Source: Siphlonurus alternatus
Taxonomy: Eukaryota > Arthropoda > Insecta > Ephemeroptera > Siphlonuridae
DNA: 64,000 nucleotides
NCBI GenBank assembly: GCA_949825025.1
Contig: OX463780.1
Span: 26,192,118-26,256,117 of the forward strand
Direction of reading: 5' to 3'
The stretch's first letter is position 1, and the number at the start of each line of letters is the position of its first letter. A program made the position numbers and the translations under genes. This document shows, piece by piece, positions 23,822 through 34,204 of this stretch. Under the pieces are notes generated by a model. That model worked only from the letters and a program-made list of their open reading frames with translations. It was not told the origin of the DNA and did not search any database.

Positions 23822-24002
23822 GGTAATTACCAGGAGTGTATCCAGGGGGGTGGCTGGGGGGAGGGGGGGGGCTGCAGCCTCCTCCAAAATTTTGGATTTA
23901 ACACGGGCAGTATAGACATTTCCCCTATTCTAATTTGTTTTTTTAACATTGGCCTTATGGAGACAGCCCCTCCCGAAATTTGGTAATTTCCTGGTAATTA
24001 CC
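23822..24002. mobile_element. Small inverted-repeat element, ends GGTAATTACCAGG
   Basis: GGTAATTACCAGG at 23822 matches the reverse complement ending at 24002. Inside are a G-rich run and a pair of related segments, ctcctccaaaattttgg and ctcccgaaatttggtaat. MITE-like, noncoding. Confidence 0.6.
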
Positions 24003-24236
24003 ATCTTATATTGAAAATTATGCTTAAATTAAGGACTCTTATCGCTACTCTTAGACTAATTTTGATGTATTACAGTCATAATATAGTATTATACATGCAG
24101 CTCTCTAAAACAAAACTCACAATTTCTGGACGATGTATACCGTCGAGCTCTCTGCAATGTGGAGACGTGCATGGTGATTTTCAATTCGTCTCTCACCTCT
24201 CGAAAAATTCAAATCATGAACCTCTATACCCTACCC

Positions 24237-24266
24237 ATAGCCCTCTGGTGGATCAGAGGGCTATGC
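24237..24266. repeat. Perfect 12-bp hairpin
   Basis: CATAGCCCTCTG, loop GTGGAT, CAGAGGGCTATG. An isolated stem in non-repeated sequence about 250 bases upstream of the large retrotransposon. Function unknown. Confidence 0.7.
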
Positions 24267-24704
24267 CCTACCGTACATTGTACAAATTATTTAGATTTTA
24301 CTGGATTTACAGCTTTCATAAATCATGGGTAAGGAAAATCTTTGTTTTGAGGTGTACCTACATTTTGTCGTGATGCGACAACTATAAATAGCAGTTAATT
24401 GCTAATAAAGTTGTTGTTCATAGTATACTCACAGTCTTTAATTTCAGCTATCCTTATATATCGCCTATATATATATATATATATATAGGCGGTAGGTGGC
24501 AGCACCTGAGAGCTTAACTACAATATTTTCACTGCTCCGTAATTTTTAAAGATTAACCTTTTTGTCTATCATTTAATTAAAAAGAAAGTCTGTTCATCGG
24601 AAAGTTGAAGTTTTTTTCTATTAAGTGATACATTACTACTAAGTGTCCTGTGCATTGAACTTTAAATATAAAGGTGTGATAAATATTCTCTTGAGAACAA
24701 CATC

Positions 24705-27041
24705 ATGACGGACCTACGCTCCATGCGTGCTACACCTCAGTTCTGCTCTCCGCTCGTACCACACTGGCCGCCACCTGCTAGAACTACACCGGAGGTTTTT
24801 AACTCACAATTTATTAATTATGATAAAAATAATTCTGATATACATATGTCCAATGAAAGCCTATCAAATGATCTGACTGTACATCCAATGTACAAATTAA
24901 TTCAACATAATATTAAGGACTTATTTACTGACTTTAGAGAAGAAATTAAATGCACTATTAAATTAATGTTAAATGAAAGAAATGGAATTTCTTCTGCAAA
25001 TAACTTTAATAATGAGGGAAATTCAAATCATCAATGTCATATACAAACAGCTGATTATGACAGGTCACCAGTTCAATTCTCGCGACCTTGGAGGACGGCT
25101 GGTTACACAAAACAACGCCCACCTCAGCCGACGTCGTTCACTAGAGTGCCACAGCAGCAGCAGCAATCACGCCAGCAGCAGCAGCAACAATCTGAGCAAT
25201 CACGCCAGCAGCAGACACGCCGGCAGCACGTTGTAAGTCAGTATCAACCTCGTCGCCCGCTCCAACACCAACCAAGTGCTCAGCGACCGCACCCTACCCA
25301 GCTGCCGCGCCAAAGCCAGGGTGCCCAATTGCGCCCCCCAAGACCTCCTTATAATCCGTGGGGTGCGACAGTACCAACATCAAACTCATTTTCAGTACTA
25401 CAACATATTAATAATGAGTCTTTTCCGACTTTACATCAGAAAAATACCAACAACAATAATATAAAAAGAAAACATCAAAATTTCCGTTTCATTGAAAAGA
25501 AAGGAAATTTGTTTGACGCACCACCAGGCACATCCTACGCCCACTGCGTTGATAAAACATTTAAACAAGGACGTGGAGTTGCAACTCAATTTAAAAAAAA
25601 ACATGGACAAACCCCTTTTTTAAAGAGTCAACTCAAAAATACTGGTGAAGTAGCTGTTTTACCTTCAGATGACAGTTTTATTTTCTACTTAGTTACTAAA
25701 TCTGTCCATAACAGCTATCCTGACCACTCAAATATACTACTTGCATTAAAAAATTTAAGAAATATCTGTGAGATTTTAAGTATAAAAAAACTCGCAATTC
25801 CTCGTTTAGCATGTGGCAGAGACGGTTTCAACTGGTCTACTATAAAACAAGACATTATTTCAGTGTTCAAAGATCTTGACATTGAAATTGTTGCTTATTA
25901 TGGATGGAAGACATTAGCAAAGAAAGTTGCAAGTAATGATGATGAAACAGCTGTTAAAGAACTCTTTGAGGAATCAGCCCAATCTACTCTAGCAAACGTC
26001 ATTACCGCTAGGGCCCCTCCTTCTAATAACCTGGCGGTCCTTGTAAGTTCCGGGCAATGCCAGACCTCTACCTTGCGAGAGAGTACCCGCCCCTCAATTG
26101 TCACGCCTGACATAGTGAGGGTGGAGGGACTGCCAGTGCCAGCCACGAAGGAGCAGATGTCTAATACCCGGGGCGAGAAGTCAGGCCTCGCTCAGGTGAA
26201 CGACGGTACCACCCCGGGCGAGGAGTCAGGCCTCGCTTCGGTGAACGACGGTACCACCCCGGGCGAGGAGTCAGGCCTCGCTTCGGTGAACGACGGTACC
26301 ACCCCGGGCGAGGAGTCAGGCCTCGCTTCGGTGAACGACGGTACCACCCCGGGCGAGGAGTCAGGCCTCGCTTCGGTGAACGACGGTACCACCCCGGGCG
26401 AGGAGTCAGGCCTTGCTCCGGTGAACGACGGTACCACCCCGGGCGAGGAGTCAGGCCTCGCTTCGGTGAACGACGGTACCACCCCGGGCGAGGAGTCAGG
26501 CCTCGTTTCGGTGAACGACGGTACCACCCCGGGCGAGGAGTCAGGCCTCGCTCCGGCGAACGACGGTATTGCCCCAAGTGAGGAGTCAAGTCTTGTTTTG
26601 GTAAACAATAGTTTGCCTGAATCAGGACCACCCTTACCAGATCCTGTATGTTCTCTTGAGTTGAATCAAGATATTATAGATATGAACTCATTACATCCAA
26701 GACTCAAAGCTTTTTTACTAACGATTTTAGATAATAAATTCCAATTCACAAATGATCTATTAAAAAATGATGAAACTGCTGCTAAGAAAAGTGCAATTAA
26801 TTCAGAAAAATCAATTAATGAAATTTCATCTGTTGTCTCACCATCCATTATTAGTAAAAATGATACTATTAATGATAATGTTTTGAGTTCAAATGTTGAT
26901 AATTTTAATCTGGCATCTCAATTGAAATCCCCCATTAAAAATTCTCAGGAAGATACACAATCTTCCCCTGTGAGATCACGGCTCCGTGCCAGTACACTAA
27001 ACAGTATCTCCACCAAATTGCCCAACAAAAAAAAAACTTAA
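24705..27041 (+). CDS. Retrotransposon ORF1 protein with TARG1/OARD1-like macro domain and 15-residue repeats
   Basis: 778 residues. In LINEs, ORF1 binds the element RNA and forms the RNP; here no zinc knuckle is seen. Residues 1-120: low-similarity, with a helical part near 58-92. 130-225: Gln/Pro/Arg-rich, probably disordered and RNA-binding. About 262-404: macro domain of the TARG1 (OARD1, terminal ADP-ribose glycohydrolase) type, with KGNLFDAPPGTSYAHCV, GRGVATQFKKKHG, GEVAVLP, FYLVTK and LAIPRLACGRDGFNW. Human TARG1 needs K84 and D125; the matching K332 and D373 are present. 487-636: ten 15-residue repeats (core TTPGEESGLASVNDG). 637-778: polar tail with a short helix (LHPRLKAFLLTILDNK). 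The first ATG has A at -3. Predicted cytoplasmic/RNP; removal of ADP-ribose is an inference from the residues. Confidence 0.88.
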   Translation: MTDLRSMRATPQFCSPLVPHWPPPARTTPEVFNSQFINYDKNNSDIHMSNESLSNDLTVHPMYKLIQHNIKDLFTDFREEIKCTIKLMLNERNGISSANNFNNEGNSNHQCHIQTADYDRSPVQFSRPWRTAGYTKQRPPQPTSFTRVPQQQQQSRQQQQQQSEQSRQQQTRRQHVVSQYQPRRPLQHQPSAQRPHPTQLPRQSQGAQLRPPRPPYNPWGATVPTSNSFSVLQHINNESFPTLHQKNTNNNNIKRKHQNFRFIEKKGNLFDAPPGTSYAHCVDKTFKQGRGVATQFKKKHGQTPFLKSQLKNTGEVAVLPSDDSFIFYLVTKSVHNSYPDHSNILLALKNLRNICEILSIKKLAIPRLACGRDGFNWSTIKQDIISVFKDLDIEIVAYYGWKTLAKKVASNDDETAVKELFEESAQSTLANVITARAPPSNNLAVLVSSGQCQTSTLRESTRPSIVTPDIVRVEGLPVPATKEQMSNTRGEKSGLAQVNDGTTPGEESGLASVNDGTTPGEESGLASVNDGTTPGEESGLASVNDGTTPGEESGLASVNDGTTPGEESGLAPVNDGTTPGEESGLASVNDGTTPGEESGLVSVNDGTTPGEESGLAPANDGIAPSEESSLVLVNNSLPESGPPLPDPVCSLELNQDIIDMNSLHPRLKAFLLTILDNKFQFTNDLLKNDETAAKKSAINSEKSINEISSVVSPSIISKNDTINDNVLSSNVDNFNLASQLKSPIKNSQEDTQSSPVRSRLRASTLNSISTKLPNKKKT
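25488..25916 (+). other. Macro domain within ORF1
   Basis: Corresponds to ORF1 residues 262-404. The match to the TARG1 class runs the whole length of that small protein: ADP-ribose loop GNLFDAPPGTSYAHC, second loop GRGVATQFKKK, central GEVAVL strand, Lys (codon 25698-25700) after YLVT, and Asp (codon 25821-25823) in ACGRDGFNW. Lengths between motifs agree with TARG1 with no large insert. No stops or frameshifts. Confidence 0.9.
26163..26612 (+). repeat. 45-bp minisatellite, ten units, in frame in ORF1
   Basis: Ten 45-bp units. Units 2-9 are nearly identical; the first and last have diverged. Much more GC-rich than the rest of the element. Each unit holds gcgagg-agtcagg-cctcgc, which can form a 6-bp hairpin, plus GGTACC and CCCGGG. 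Long minus-strand open frames here arise only because the unit lacks stops in several frames. Confidence 0.97.
27027..27036 (+). promoter_or_regulatory. A10 run at the ORF1/ORF2 frame change
   Basis: Ten A lie immediately before the ORF1 stop (TAA 27039-27041). ORF2 lies in the +1 frame relative to ORF1 and is open across the run, so slippage here would fuse the two proteins. The only ATG touching the stop (27041) is in the third frame and ends after about 20 codons. It could equally be an indel in the run. Confidence 0.5.
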
Positions 27042-27138
27042 TGTTCAGGTTCACTCAGCCCCATGTAATATTAAAATTCTTCAGCTTAACTTACCAGGCC
27101 TAAAAAATAAATTACCAAAATTTGAGTATTTTCTTGAA

Positions 27139-30042
27139 ATGGTTGATTGTGATATAATTATATTATGTGAACATGGGCTGAATGAATCTGAAATTATAAC
27201 AATAAATTTTAAAAATTTTATGATAGTTTCATATTACTGTAGAGATATTCAAAAATGTGGGGGAGTAGTAATTCTATCTCGTAAAGGTTCAAATATAAAT
27301 GATATTAAAATAAAATCCATTGAATCAGTTTTTGAATGCTGCATAGCGAAATTAGTAATTAACAAGACAACAAACATTTATTTTGCTTCTATATATCGCC
27401 CACCTAATATATCTAGAGTGATGAAAAAAATTCAGAATTTTGACAACACAGAAAATAATATAAAACCATTCTTCAGAGAGTTTGAAATGTTATGCAAAAA
27501 ATTAATTAAATACTGTAAAAATAATGATGATTTTTTTATTATTGCGGGTGACGTAAATCTTAATTTATTTATTGATGATGCAAATGTAATTTTATATAAA
27601 GATATACTGGACTCATACAAGTTGGAAATTGTTAATAGTTCCGCTACTAGAGAAACAATGAAAACGGCTACTTTAATTGATCATATTATTAAAAGTACAT
27701 CTGCTATTAATACTAATTATAAAACTGAAAAAACAACTTTGTCGGACCATAACTATACTATAGTCACAATAACATTAAATAACTCAAAAAACATTGATAA
27801 AATACAAGAAAAACAATTTTATTATAAACGAATATTTGACAAATGCAATTTAGATAATTTTCTGCTCCTATTAATTCGTGAAGAATGGAATGATTTATTA
27901 AATCCTGATCTCAATTCAAATGAGAGATGGTCAAAATTTCTTGAAATTTTTATTTATCATTTCAACGAGGCTTTTCCTGTTGTTAAAAGAAAAATTTCAA
28001 GTAACAAAAATAAACCTTCCTGGATACTCAATAACCCCCATCTTTACGAACAAGGGATTTCTTTAAAACGCTTACACTATGATGTAAAATTTACTGACCC
28101 AAATTTAGAGTCTACTTATAAAAAAGAAATGAAATCTTATAAACAAAATATGGCCACCGCTAAATTTAAAGAGAATGACCATGAAATAAAAGGAGCTAAT
28201 AATAAAATTAAAGCTACGTGGAATATAATTAATAAAGAATGCAAAACAAAGAAAACAAATGTTAATAATAAGAATAATTATGAATTATGTATAAATAGTG
28301 TAACGATTACAGACCCCAAACTAATTTGCAATTTATTTAATAATTTTTTTGTCAAGACAATTGAAAATATAATAACAGAAAAATTTCCTTTTAATTATTC
28401 TAATACTTTAATTATTGTCGATTCTGATAAAAGTAAAACGAAATTAAATTTTAGTTCGATAGACCCGATTTATATTTTAAATCGAATGAAATCCCTTCCT
28501 AATAAGTATGCAGCTGGCCCAGACGAAATACCATATACTGTTGTAAAATATTGTGCTTCTGTTTTGTCTGTCCCTTTATCTAATTTAATTAACCATTCAA
28601 TATCAGATGGTATATTTCCTGATTGTTTAAAGGATTCTAAGATTTATGCAACTCATAAAAAAGGCCCAACTTTCATTATTGGTAATTACAGACCAATATC
28701 AAATACATCTGTTTTTGGCAAATTATTTGAGAATACATTAGACGATCAAATTACGGATTATCAAACAGAAAATCATTTAATTGCTCCCTGTCAACATGGA
28801 TTCTTGAAAGACCGTTCTACTGATACAGCACTATTTGATCTTTTAAGCCACGTTTATATGGCAATAGATAATAAACTATTTTGCGTTGCAATATTTTTTG
28901 ATTTATCTAAAGCGTTTGATAGTCTAAATAAAGATGTATTATTGAATAAATTTGATAACATGGGAATAGGAGTTTCGAGTCGTAATCTATTAGATTCATA
29001 TCTAACAAACAGACAACAATATGTTGAATTAAATTCAAATTCTAACGGCCAAAATATTACATATAAATCAGACAAATTACCGATTACACTTGGAATTCCT
29101 CAAGGAGGAAAAATGTCAGCCACATTGTTTAATACAGGAACAAATGACTTATCAGATCATGTCAAGAATGCGGTATTAGTAAAGTATGCTGATGATATTA
29201 CAGCTATAATCACAGCAGAAGCCGAAGATGAATTAATTCGTAAGATTAAACTTACTATTGAAGAGGTACATACATGGTGTACAAATAATAAGCTAATATT
29301 AAATTCAACTAAAACCGAATACATCCAATTTCATTCCCCTAGACAAATCCCTTTGAATAGTTATTTGTTGCAATTAGCCGGAAAAACAATTAAAAGAGCA
29401 GAGTCTGTTAAGTTTCTTGGTCTACACATTAATGAAAGTTTGGATTGGTCTTTACATGTAAATGCGATTTGTAAGAAGATAATTTCGGCCAATTTTATGT
29501 TATATACAATCAGGAATCATGTATCTCATGAAACCTTGCTAACCTTATATTATGCGTATGTTTATCCACATTTGGCATATGGCATAATAAATTGGGGATG
29601 TAAATCGGAACTATTGAATCGATGTTTTGTTTTGCAAAAGAGAGCACTTAGAACGATTTTAAGAATACCAAAAGGACAGTCGTGTGTTTCACATTTTAAG
29701 GCTAATAAAATGTTAACTGTCCCTTGCATTTATATTTTAAATTGTGCCTCATTCAAAAAAAATCATCCAAATTTTTATGTTCAGAATGATGGCTATCATG
29801 ACTATAATACTAGGAATAAATCGAATGTAGTTACTGAAAGACATAACACACAATTTTTCAAAAACTGTGCAATGTATCAAACAGCAAAATTTTATGAATT
29901 TTTACCAGCATGTTTGAAAGAAATAAAAACCAGTAAACTTTTTCGCACAAAATTAAAGAATGTATTGATCAATAAAGAGTTTTACTCTATTAAAGCTTTT
30001 GAGAGTAATAAAATGTCTGAAAAAGTATTATCAGGATTATAA
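27139..30042 (+). CDS. Retrotransposon ORF2: AP endonuclease and reverse transcriptase
   Basis: 967 residues from the first ATG, but the frame is open from before 27001, and its residues encoded by 27073-27138 (ILQLNLPGLKNK..) are the expected first strand of the endonuclease with its catalytic Asn. The true product therefore starts upstream. Endonuclease: E11, YRPP 86-89, GDVN 137-140, LIDHI 179-183, SDH 202-204. Reverse transcriptase: GPDEIP 460-465, [16 protein letters not shown] 516-531, [10 protein letters not shown] 587-596, [13 protein letters not shown] 652-664, YADD 683-686. The C-terminal part has [15 protein letters not shown] and YNTRNKS, typical of Jockey/CR1-like elements. No RNase H seen. 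It makes the nick and copies element RNA into the site. Confidence 0.95.
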   Translation: MVDCDIIILCEHGLNESEIITINFKNFMIVSYYCRDIQKCGGVVILSRKGSNINDIKIKSIESVFECCIAKLVINKTTNIYFASIYRPPNISRVMKKIQNFDNTENNIKPFFREFEMLCKKLIKYCKNNDDFFIIAGDVNLNLFIDDANVILYKDILDSYKLEIVNSSATRETMKTATLIDHIIKSTSAINTNYKTEKTTLSDHNYTIVTITLNNSKNIDKIQEKQFYYKRIFDKCNLDNFLLLLIREEWNDLLNPDLNSNERWSKFLEIFIYHFNEAFPVVKRKISSNKNKPSWILNNPHLYEQGISLKRLHYDVKFTDPNLESTYKKEMKSYKQNMATAKFKENDHEIKGANNKIKATWNIINKECKTKKTNVNNKNNYELCINSVTITDPKLICNLFNNFFVKTIENIITEKFPFNYSNTLIIVDSDKSKTKLNFSSIDPIYILNRMKSLPNKYAAGPDEIPYTVVKYCASVLSVPLSNLINHSISDGIFPDCLKDSKIYATHKKGPTFIIGNYRPISNTSVFGKLFENTLDDQITDYQTENHLIAPCQHGFLKDRSTDTALFDLLSHVYMAIDNKLFCVAIFFDLSKAFDSLNKDVLLNKFDNMGIGVSSRNLLDSYLTNRQQYVELNSNSNGQNITYKSDKLPITLGIPQGGKMSATLFNTGTNDLSDHVKNAVLVKYADDITAIITAEAEDELIRKIKLTIEEVHTWCTNNKLILNSTKTEYIQFHSPRQIPLNSYLLQLAGKTIKRAESVKFLGLHINESLDWSLHVNAICKKIISANFMLYTIRNHVSHETLLTLYYAYVYPHLAYGIINWGCKSELLNRCFVLQKRALRTILRIPKGQSCVSHFKANKMLTVPCIYILNCASFKKNHPNFYVQNDGYHDYNTRNKSNVVTERHNTQFFKNCAMYQTAKFYEFLPACLKEIKTSKLFRTKLKNVLINKEFYSIKAFESNKMSEKVLSGL

Positions 30043-30083
30043 AATAAACAAAATTATAAATTTACATATACATTGTATTGACT

Positions 30084-30217
30084 GATATATATATATATGT
30101 ATATATATATGTATGTGTGTATGTATGTGTATATGTATGTATGTATATATATATGTATATGTATATGTGTGTATATATATATATGTATATGTATGTATGT
30201 GTGTATATGTATGTATG

Positions 30218-30300
<83 letters not shown>
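30084..30300. repeat. TATG/TGTA/TA compound microsatellite in the LINE 3' UTR
   Basis: Runs of tatatg, tgtatg and tgtgtg over about 215 bases, 40 bases after the ORF2 stop. Several Tyr/Ile/Val- or Thr/His-rich open frames on both strands are repeat translations. Confidence 0.97.
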
Positions 30301-30521
30301 GTTCCACATAAACTAAAATTTATCAGTATTAATGGTGACTTTGGCTTGTATTTTGTTTTTATTATTATTGTCAGTGATTGTGTTTGATAGTGTTAAATAA
30401 CTTATGTAAATGTGTTTAAGTTTGATGTTTTTATGTTGTATTTTGTCCAATTTTGACTTGAACATATGTTTGTCTTGTACAACCAAAAAGAAGTTCCAAA
30501 ATAAAAATAAATAAATAAATA

Positions 30522-30530
<9 letters not shown>

Positions 30531-30569
<39 letters not shown>
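30531..30569. repeat. (TA)n, right flank of the retrotransposon
   Basis: About 19 TA units directly after the A-rich tail; a matching (TA)n at 24466-24487 precedes the element. Confidence 0.95.
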
Positions 30570-30573
<4 letters not shown>

Positions 30574-31059
30574 CTGTGGATTTTAAGAGCCAAACAAATT
30601 GCTCTTTGCCATATTATAATGATATATAAAAAATTTATAAATAGCATGCAAATTCAGGACAGATTCATCTCTCTATAATATTTTATTCATTAATTTTTAT
30701 TGGCTTGGCTAAAATTTTATTATGTTCGGCATGCTTTACGATTCATTTTTATTTAATTTTTTTTTTTTTTTCATTAATTTATTCACTGAATTTTTGCTGA
30801 TTTTATAATCGTTAACTATACTGATATGCAATTTACAATAATTAACTTGAGAAGTAGAGGCTCTCAAAATGTAATGTTTGAAGGCATGGCTATATATTGT
30901 TCAATTTTATTGTTGTTATATTATTATTATTATTATTATTAGAATGCAACTCGGCTCAAGTGACGTGTTATTACAGTGTATTATGTCAGTACATGGTTAC
31001 AGTGTAAATAAACTAGAAAATTCATGGAACTTTTTACATACGGCCTGTATGGCGATCAT

Positions 31060-31250
31060 TTAATGCAAAGTGGGTTCGTTACAACGGAGCGAGATGTATG
31101 CAGGATAAAAACTGGCTGCTGCTGAATTATCTCACTGTTATGTAAGTCGCGAGATCCCGCGAGTTGACCACGCCCCCTGGCCAATCGGCGCATCGTTCGC
31201 TCCCCTCGCTCGCCGCTCGTTGTGACGTCAGGCAAAGAAACTATCATATC
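31060..31250. promoter_or_regulatory. Candidate regulatory island with CCAAT and TGACGTCA
   Basis: GC-richer stretch with gagatcccgcgagttgac, ggccaatcggcgcatcg and tcgttgtgacgtcaggc. The CCAAT and CRE-like sites close together could form a promoter or enhancer, but no gene start is seen on either side. Confidence 0.3.
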
Positions 31251-31725
31251 GGTGTTACTTGTGACTCAGATTTTGTGTGCAATTTGTGTATAATGACAAA
31301 TTTAATATCCAGTAAAAAATTATTGTACCAAAATTATTCAGTAATTTTTATCTTTCCTTTCACGTGTTTTAAATTTAAGGGTTCTACTGGATTGTCTTTA
31401 TTAAATATATAATCTTTCACTGTATCGTTAATTTATATGTTTAATGAAAATATAACACTGAATTAATGAAATTACATAAATCAATCAAGTTTTTTACTTT
31501 TAAATGAAGCAAATAATATAAGATAGTATTTTTTAAATTAATTGTTACGACTGATGCCCGTCAATGACATTTCAGGTTAATACATTCGTGACCTCTATCT
31601 AACCTGCATCATCATGCCATGATGCAAAGATCAAATTATTAATATTACTGTATTTTTTAACCTTTTTAACCTAATAAACAATTCCTAATAAACAATTATT
31701 GTTAATAAAATAGAAGCACAAGATG

Positions 31726-31773
<48 letters not shown>

Positions 31774-32159
31774 ATCGTTGATTTCCCTGTTTAATTAATT
31801 TGCATGTGACAAAAATAGACATTTACCATCATGCAGGCATTCTATATAATTATTAATTATATTTCATACTAGCTAGCTATATATTATACCGAACGGTTTA
31901 TGCCAATTTTATATCTAAAATTCTTTAAAATATATTCAAAATTTATATTTAATTATAATAATATAATTATATATTATCAACTTGAAAAAATGTAATATGT
32001 CACATTTTCTTGTAAGAAATGTATACTTTTAACTTTTCAGTGAGCCCAACCATCACCTCTACTGTTACTCAATATATCGATGGATTCGATGGTGAATACA
32101 TCGTGCACATCAGGGACTTAAAGTCACTGATGTGTAAATGTGGACGGAAGTGTTATCAT

Positions 32160-32460
32160 GATGCAGCGTTGTGAATATCAAGTTCAAAAACCTTATTTCT
32201 ACAAACACCTTTAATTGCACTGATCGCTATCGATATCTGACGTTTATGATCCCGACATTGCACCGTCTTGACATCAGCACTTGATGGCGTTATGCGGGCG
32301 AGACTTTGCTGCTGCAGATAGTCGATGAGTCACGTCGGAAGCTGAGGGTCTGAGGACCCCTGGGGGAGGGACAATGCGACCATGTCTAATAACATTAGGC
32401 CGCGTGTTCCGCCGTGCCAAATCAGCCTATTTATAAGTAATAGTCATCCACAAAGAAGCC
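32160..32460. promoter_or_regulatory. Candidate cis-regulatory island
   Basis: Balanced stretch with atcgctatcgatatctgacg, agtcgatgagtcacgtcgg (AP-1-like TGAGTCA), gagggtctgaggacccctgg (imperfect dyad) and gtgccaaatcagcctattta. No frame with family features. Confidence 0.3.
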
Positions 32461-32616
32461 ACTCGCCTTTTCATGTAATGTATCTGCAGTGCTCACAAAA
32501 TATGCAGTATAATAATGTTATAATAATGTCTGTATAAAGCAGAGCTGCTACGAGTATAATATAGCTGCAATTATCTATATTTATTTACGAATGTAATTCG
32601 GTTATGTTTTTTTATT

Positions 32617-33816
32617 ATGTTTTTACATGGAAAACCGAGAGAGCATGAGCACGGCACGCGTCAAAACTTGTTAGAACCTTTATTTACACCTAGAAGTATA
32701 AATAGATTTTGTGAAAGAACTTTGGAATTTAATTTACCTAGATTATGGAATGAACTACCGAATAATCTGAAGATATTGGACACAAAAAATAAAGTCAAAT
32801 TTGAAATAAAAAAATGGTTGCTGTCAACAATTCGGTAAAAATTATATTAAATATATTTCATTAATTTTGTATAATTACAACTATTACACTTCATGATTAT
32901 AATTGTAAATTTTAGATTATTATGGGTATGTTTCACTTATAATTATATTATGTATTCTTTGTTTCAGTTTCAGATCTACGAGTTAGCAATTAATATACAA
33001 ATTTTTCAGTCTGTTTTTTTATTTTTTTGTCAAATTAAAATCATATTTTCATAATTTGATTCAAATTACAAATTACTATTATTTCACTTCATTATTATTT
33101 AAAAAAAAATTTAACTTTGATTGGGGATAAAAGTTTTGTATAAGAATTATTTGAATATATTATGAGAGTAAAAAGTATTCCATAAAACCATGAAAAAATA
33201 ATATAATAAATAAAAGCATATATTAAAATTCATAACATAATATTTGAATAAATATAAAAATATATAACTTTTCAATTAAAGGCATCAGATATTATTTTGG
33301 GGGTAGTGCTATGTTTTATTTTGTTTTACAAAAATACTAAAGTCATTTTGTTTCAGGTAATGGACATCAAAGAAGATGTGTATTGTTTCATTTTGTTCTG
33401 TTTTTATATATATTATGCTTGTTTTGGACTTATTAAGTATTGTCTTTCTAGTAAATATGATAAATATGACAATGTATTAGAGCTTTAGGACAATCTTTTC
33501 AAAATATGTAATTTTCAGTTTTGTTATTTCTTAAGAAAAAAAAAAAAAAAAAAAACATATATGATTAAATATATTATTATTGTACTCTGACATAGAAAAA
33601 AAATGTCGTTCAATTCAATTTTCAATTAATTCATATTTTTTTTTTTAAATCTATTTTGTAAGGGGAACAATGTGTTTAAATTCAACAATAACTATATTAA
33701 GGGTCTTGAAGAAAAATTATTTATGTATTTTGTATCGGCCAATAAGGTTATATTTAATAACCTTGGCTGATCTTGTAAATTGAAATATGACCAATAAAAA
33801 AAAAAAAAAAAAAATT
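32617..33816 (+). pseudogene. 5'-truncated LINE: last ORF2 residues, 3' UTR and poly-A
   Basis: The frame ending at 32838 encodes GTRQNLLEPLFTPRSINRF, then RTLEFNLPRLWNELPNNLK and a Lys-rich end. This is the usual C-terminus of CR1/Jockey-like ORF2 (the LPRLWNELP block) and differs from the subfamily at 27-30 kb. A long AT-rich 3' UTR ends in a stem (aaggttat/ataacctt within 33739-33770), then gaccaataaa and A18 at 33799-33816. Homology starts near 32630. Confidence 0.82.
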
Positions 33817-34204
33817 ACCCTTTTTTTAAGTGTTTATTTTGACTGTATAGGCTGCATAGGAAAGTACGTATCAAATGTCGTAAAAATATACTTAGAAAGT
33901 GTATTCTTATGAATTAAAAAAATTAAGAATCTTATTTTCATGAAAATGTAATACTTCATCTGGTCCATCATATTTATATTTTCATTGGAATAATGCAACT
34001 TTTGTATATTGCATGTTATTAAAGATAGTGCAGAATGTCATATGTTTATTATATTATAAATTTTTCAGAGATGTTAGATAATTTTATTTAATAAAACATT
34101 TAAAATAAAATGATGAGAAATGAGAATATTATATTCTATTGATGTTATATAATATGGTGAATGTGTATATATTTTGTGGAAGATGAATGAAATGAATGAA
34201 TATA

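Larger units (their letters stand above)
24488..30530 (+). mobile_element. Near-complete non-LTR retrotransposon carrying a macro domain in ORF1
   Basis: Limits: the left (TA)n ends at 24487, and the right end is an (AAAT)n/poly-A tail at 30501-30530 followed by (TA)n. Order: about 217-bp 5' UTR, ORF1 (24705-27041), ORF2 (coding from within 27040-27139 to 30042), and a 3' UTR with a TATG/TGTA microsatellite that ends tgtacaaccaaaaagaag. ORF2 has the AP-endonuclease and reverse transcriptase order of the Jockey/CR1 superfamily. Both ORFs lack internal stops, so the copy is young or still active. The 5' limit is inferred from the TA flank. Confidence 0.88.
30570..32600. other. AT-rich intergenic DNA with two balanced islands and (GA)n
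   Basis: No gene recognised. (GA)n at 31729-31770. Islands: about 31060-31250 (gagcgagatgtatgcagg, cgccccctggccaatcgg with a CCAAT box, gctcgttgtgacgtcagg with a CRE-like TGACGTCA) and about 32160-32460 (gatgagtcacgtcggaagc, ccgccgtgccaaatcagcc). Confidence 0.45.

Noticed and set aside
26163..26612. Possible CRISPR-like array
   Set aside because: Units are contiguous with no unique spacers, in frame in an ORF, in a eukaryotic genome.
26161..26631. Two long minus-strand open frames (156 and 138 codons) of Pro/Arg-rich repeats
   Set aside because: They are the antisense of the 45-bp minisatellite in ORF1; a 45-base unit without stops gives open frames automatically.
30037..30387. Several Tyr/Val/Cys- or Thr/His-rich open frames on both strands
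   Set aside because: Translations of the TATG/TGTA microsatellite.
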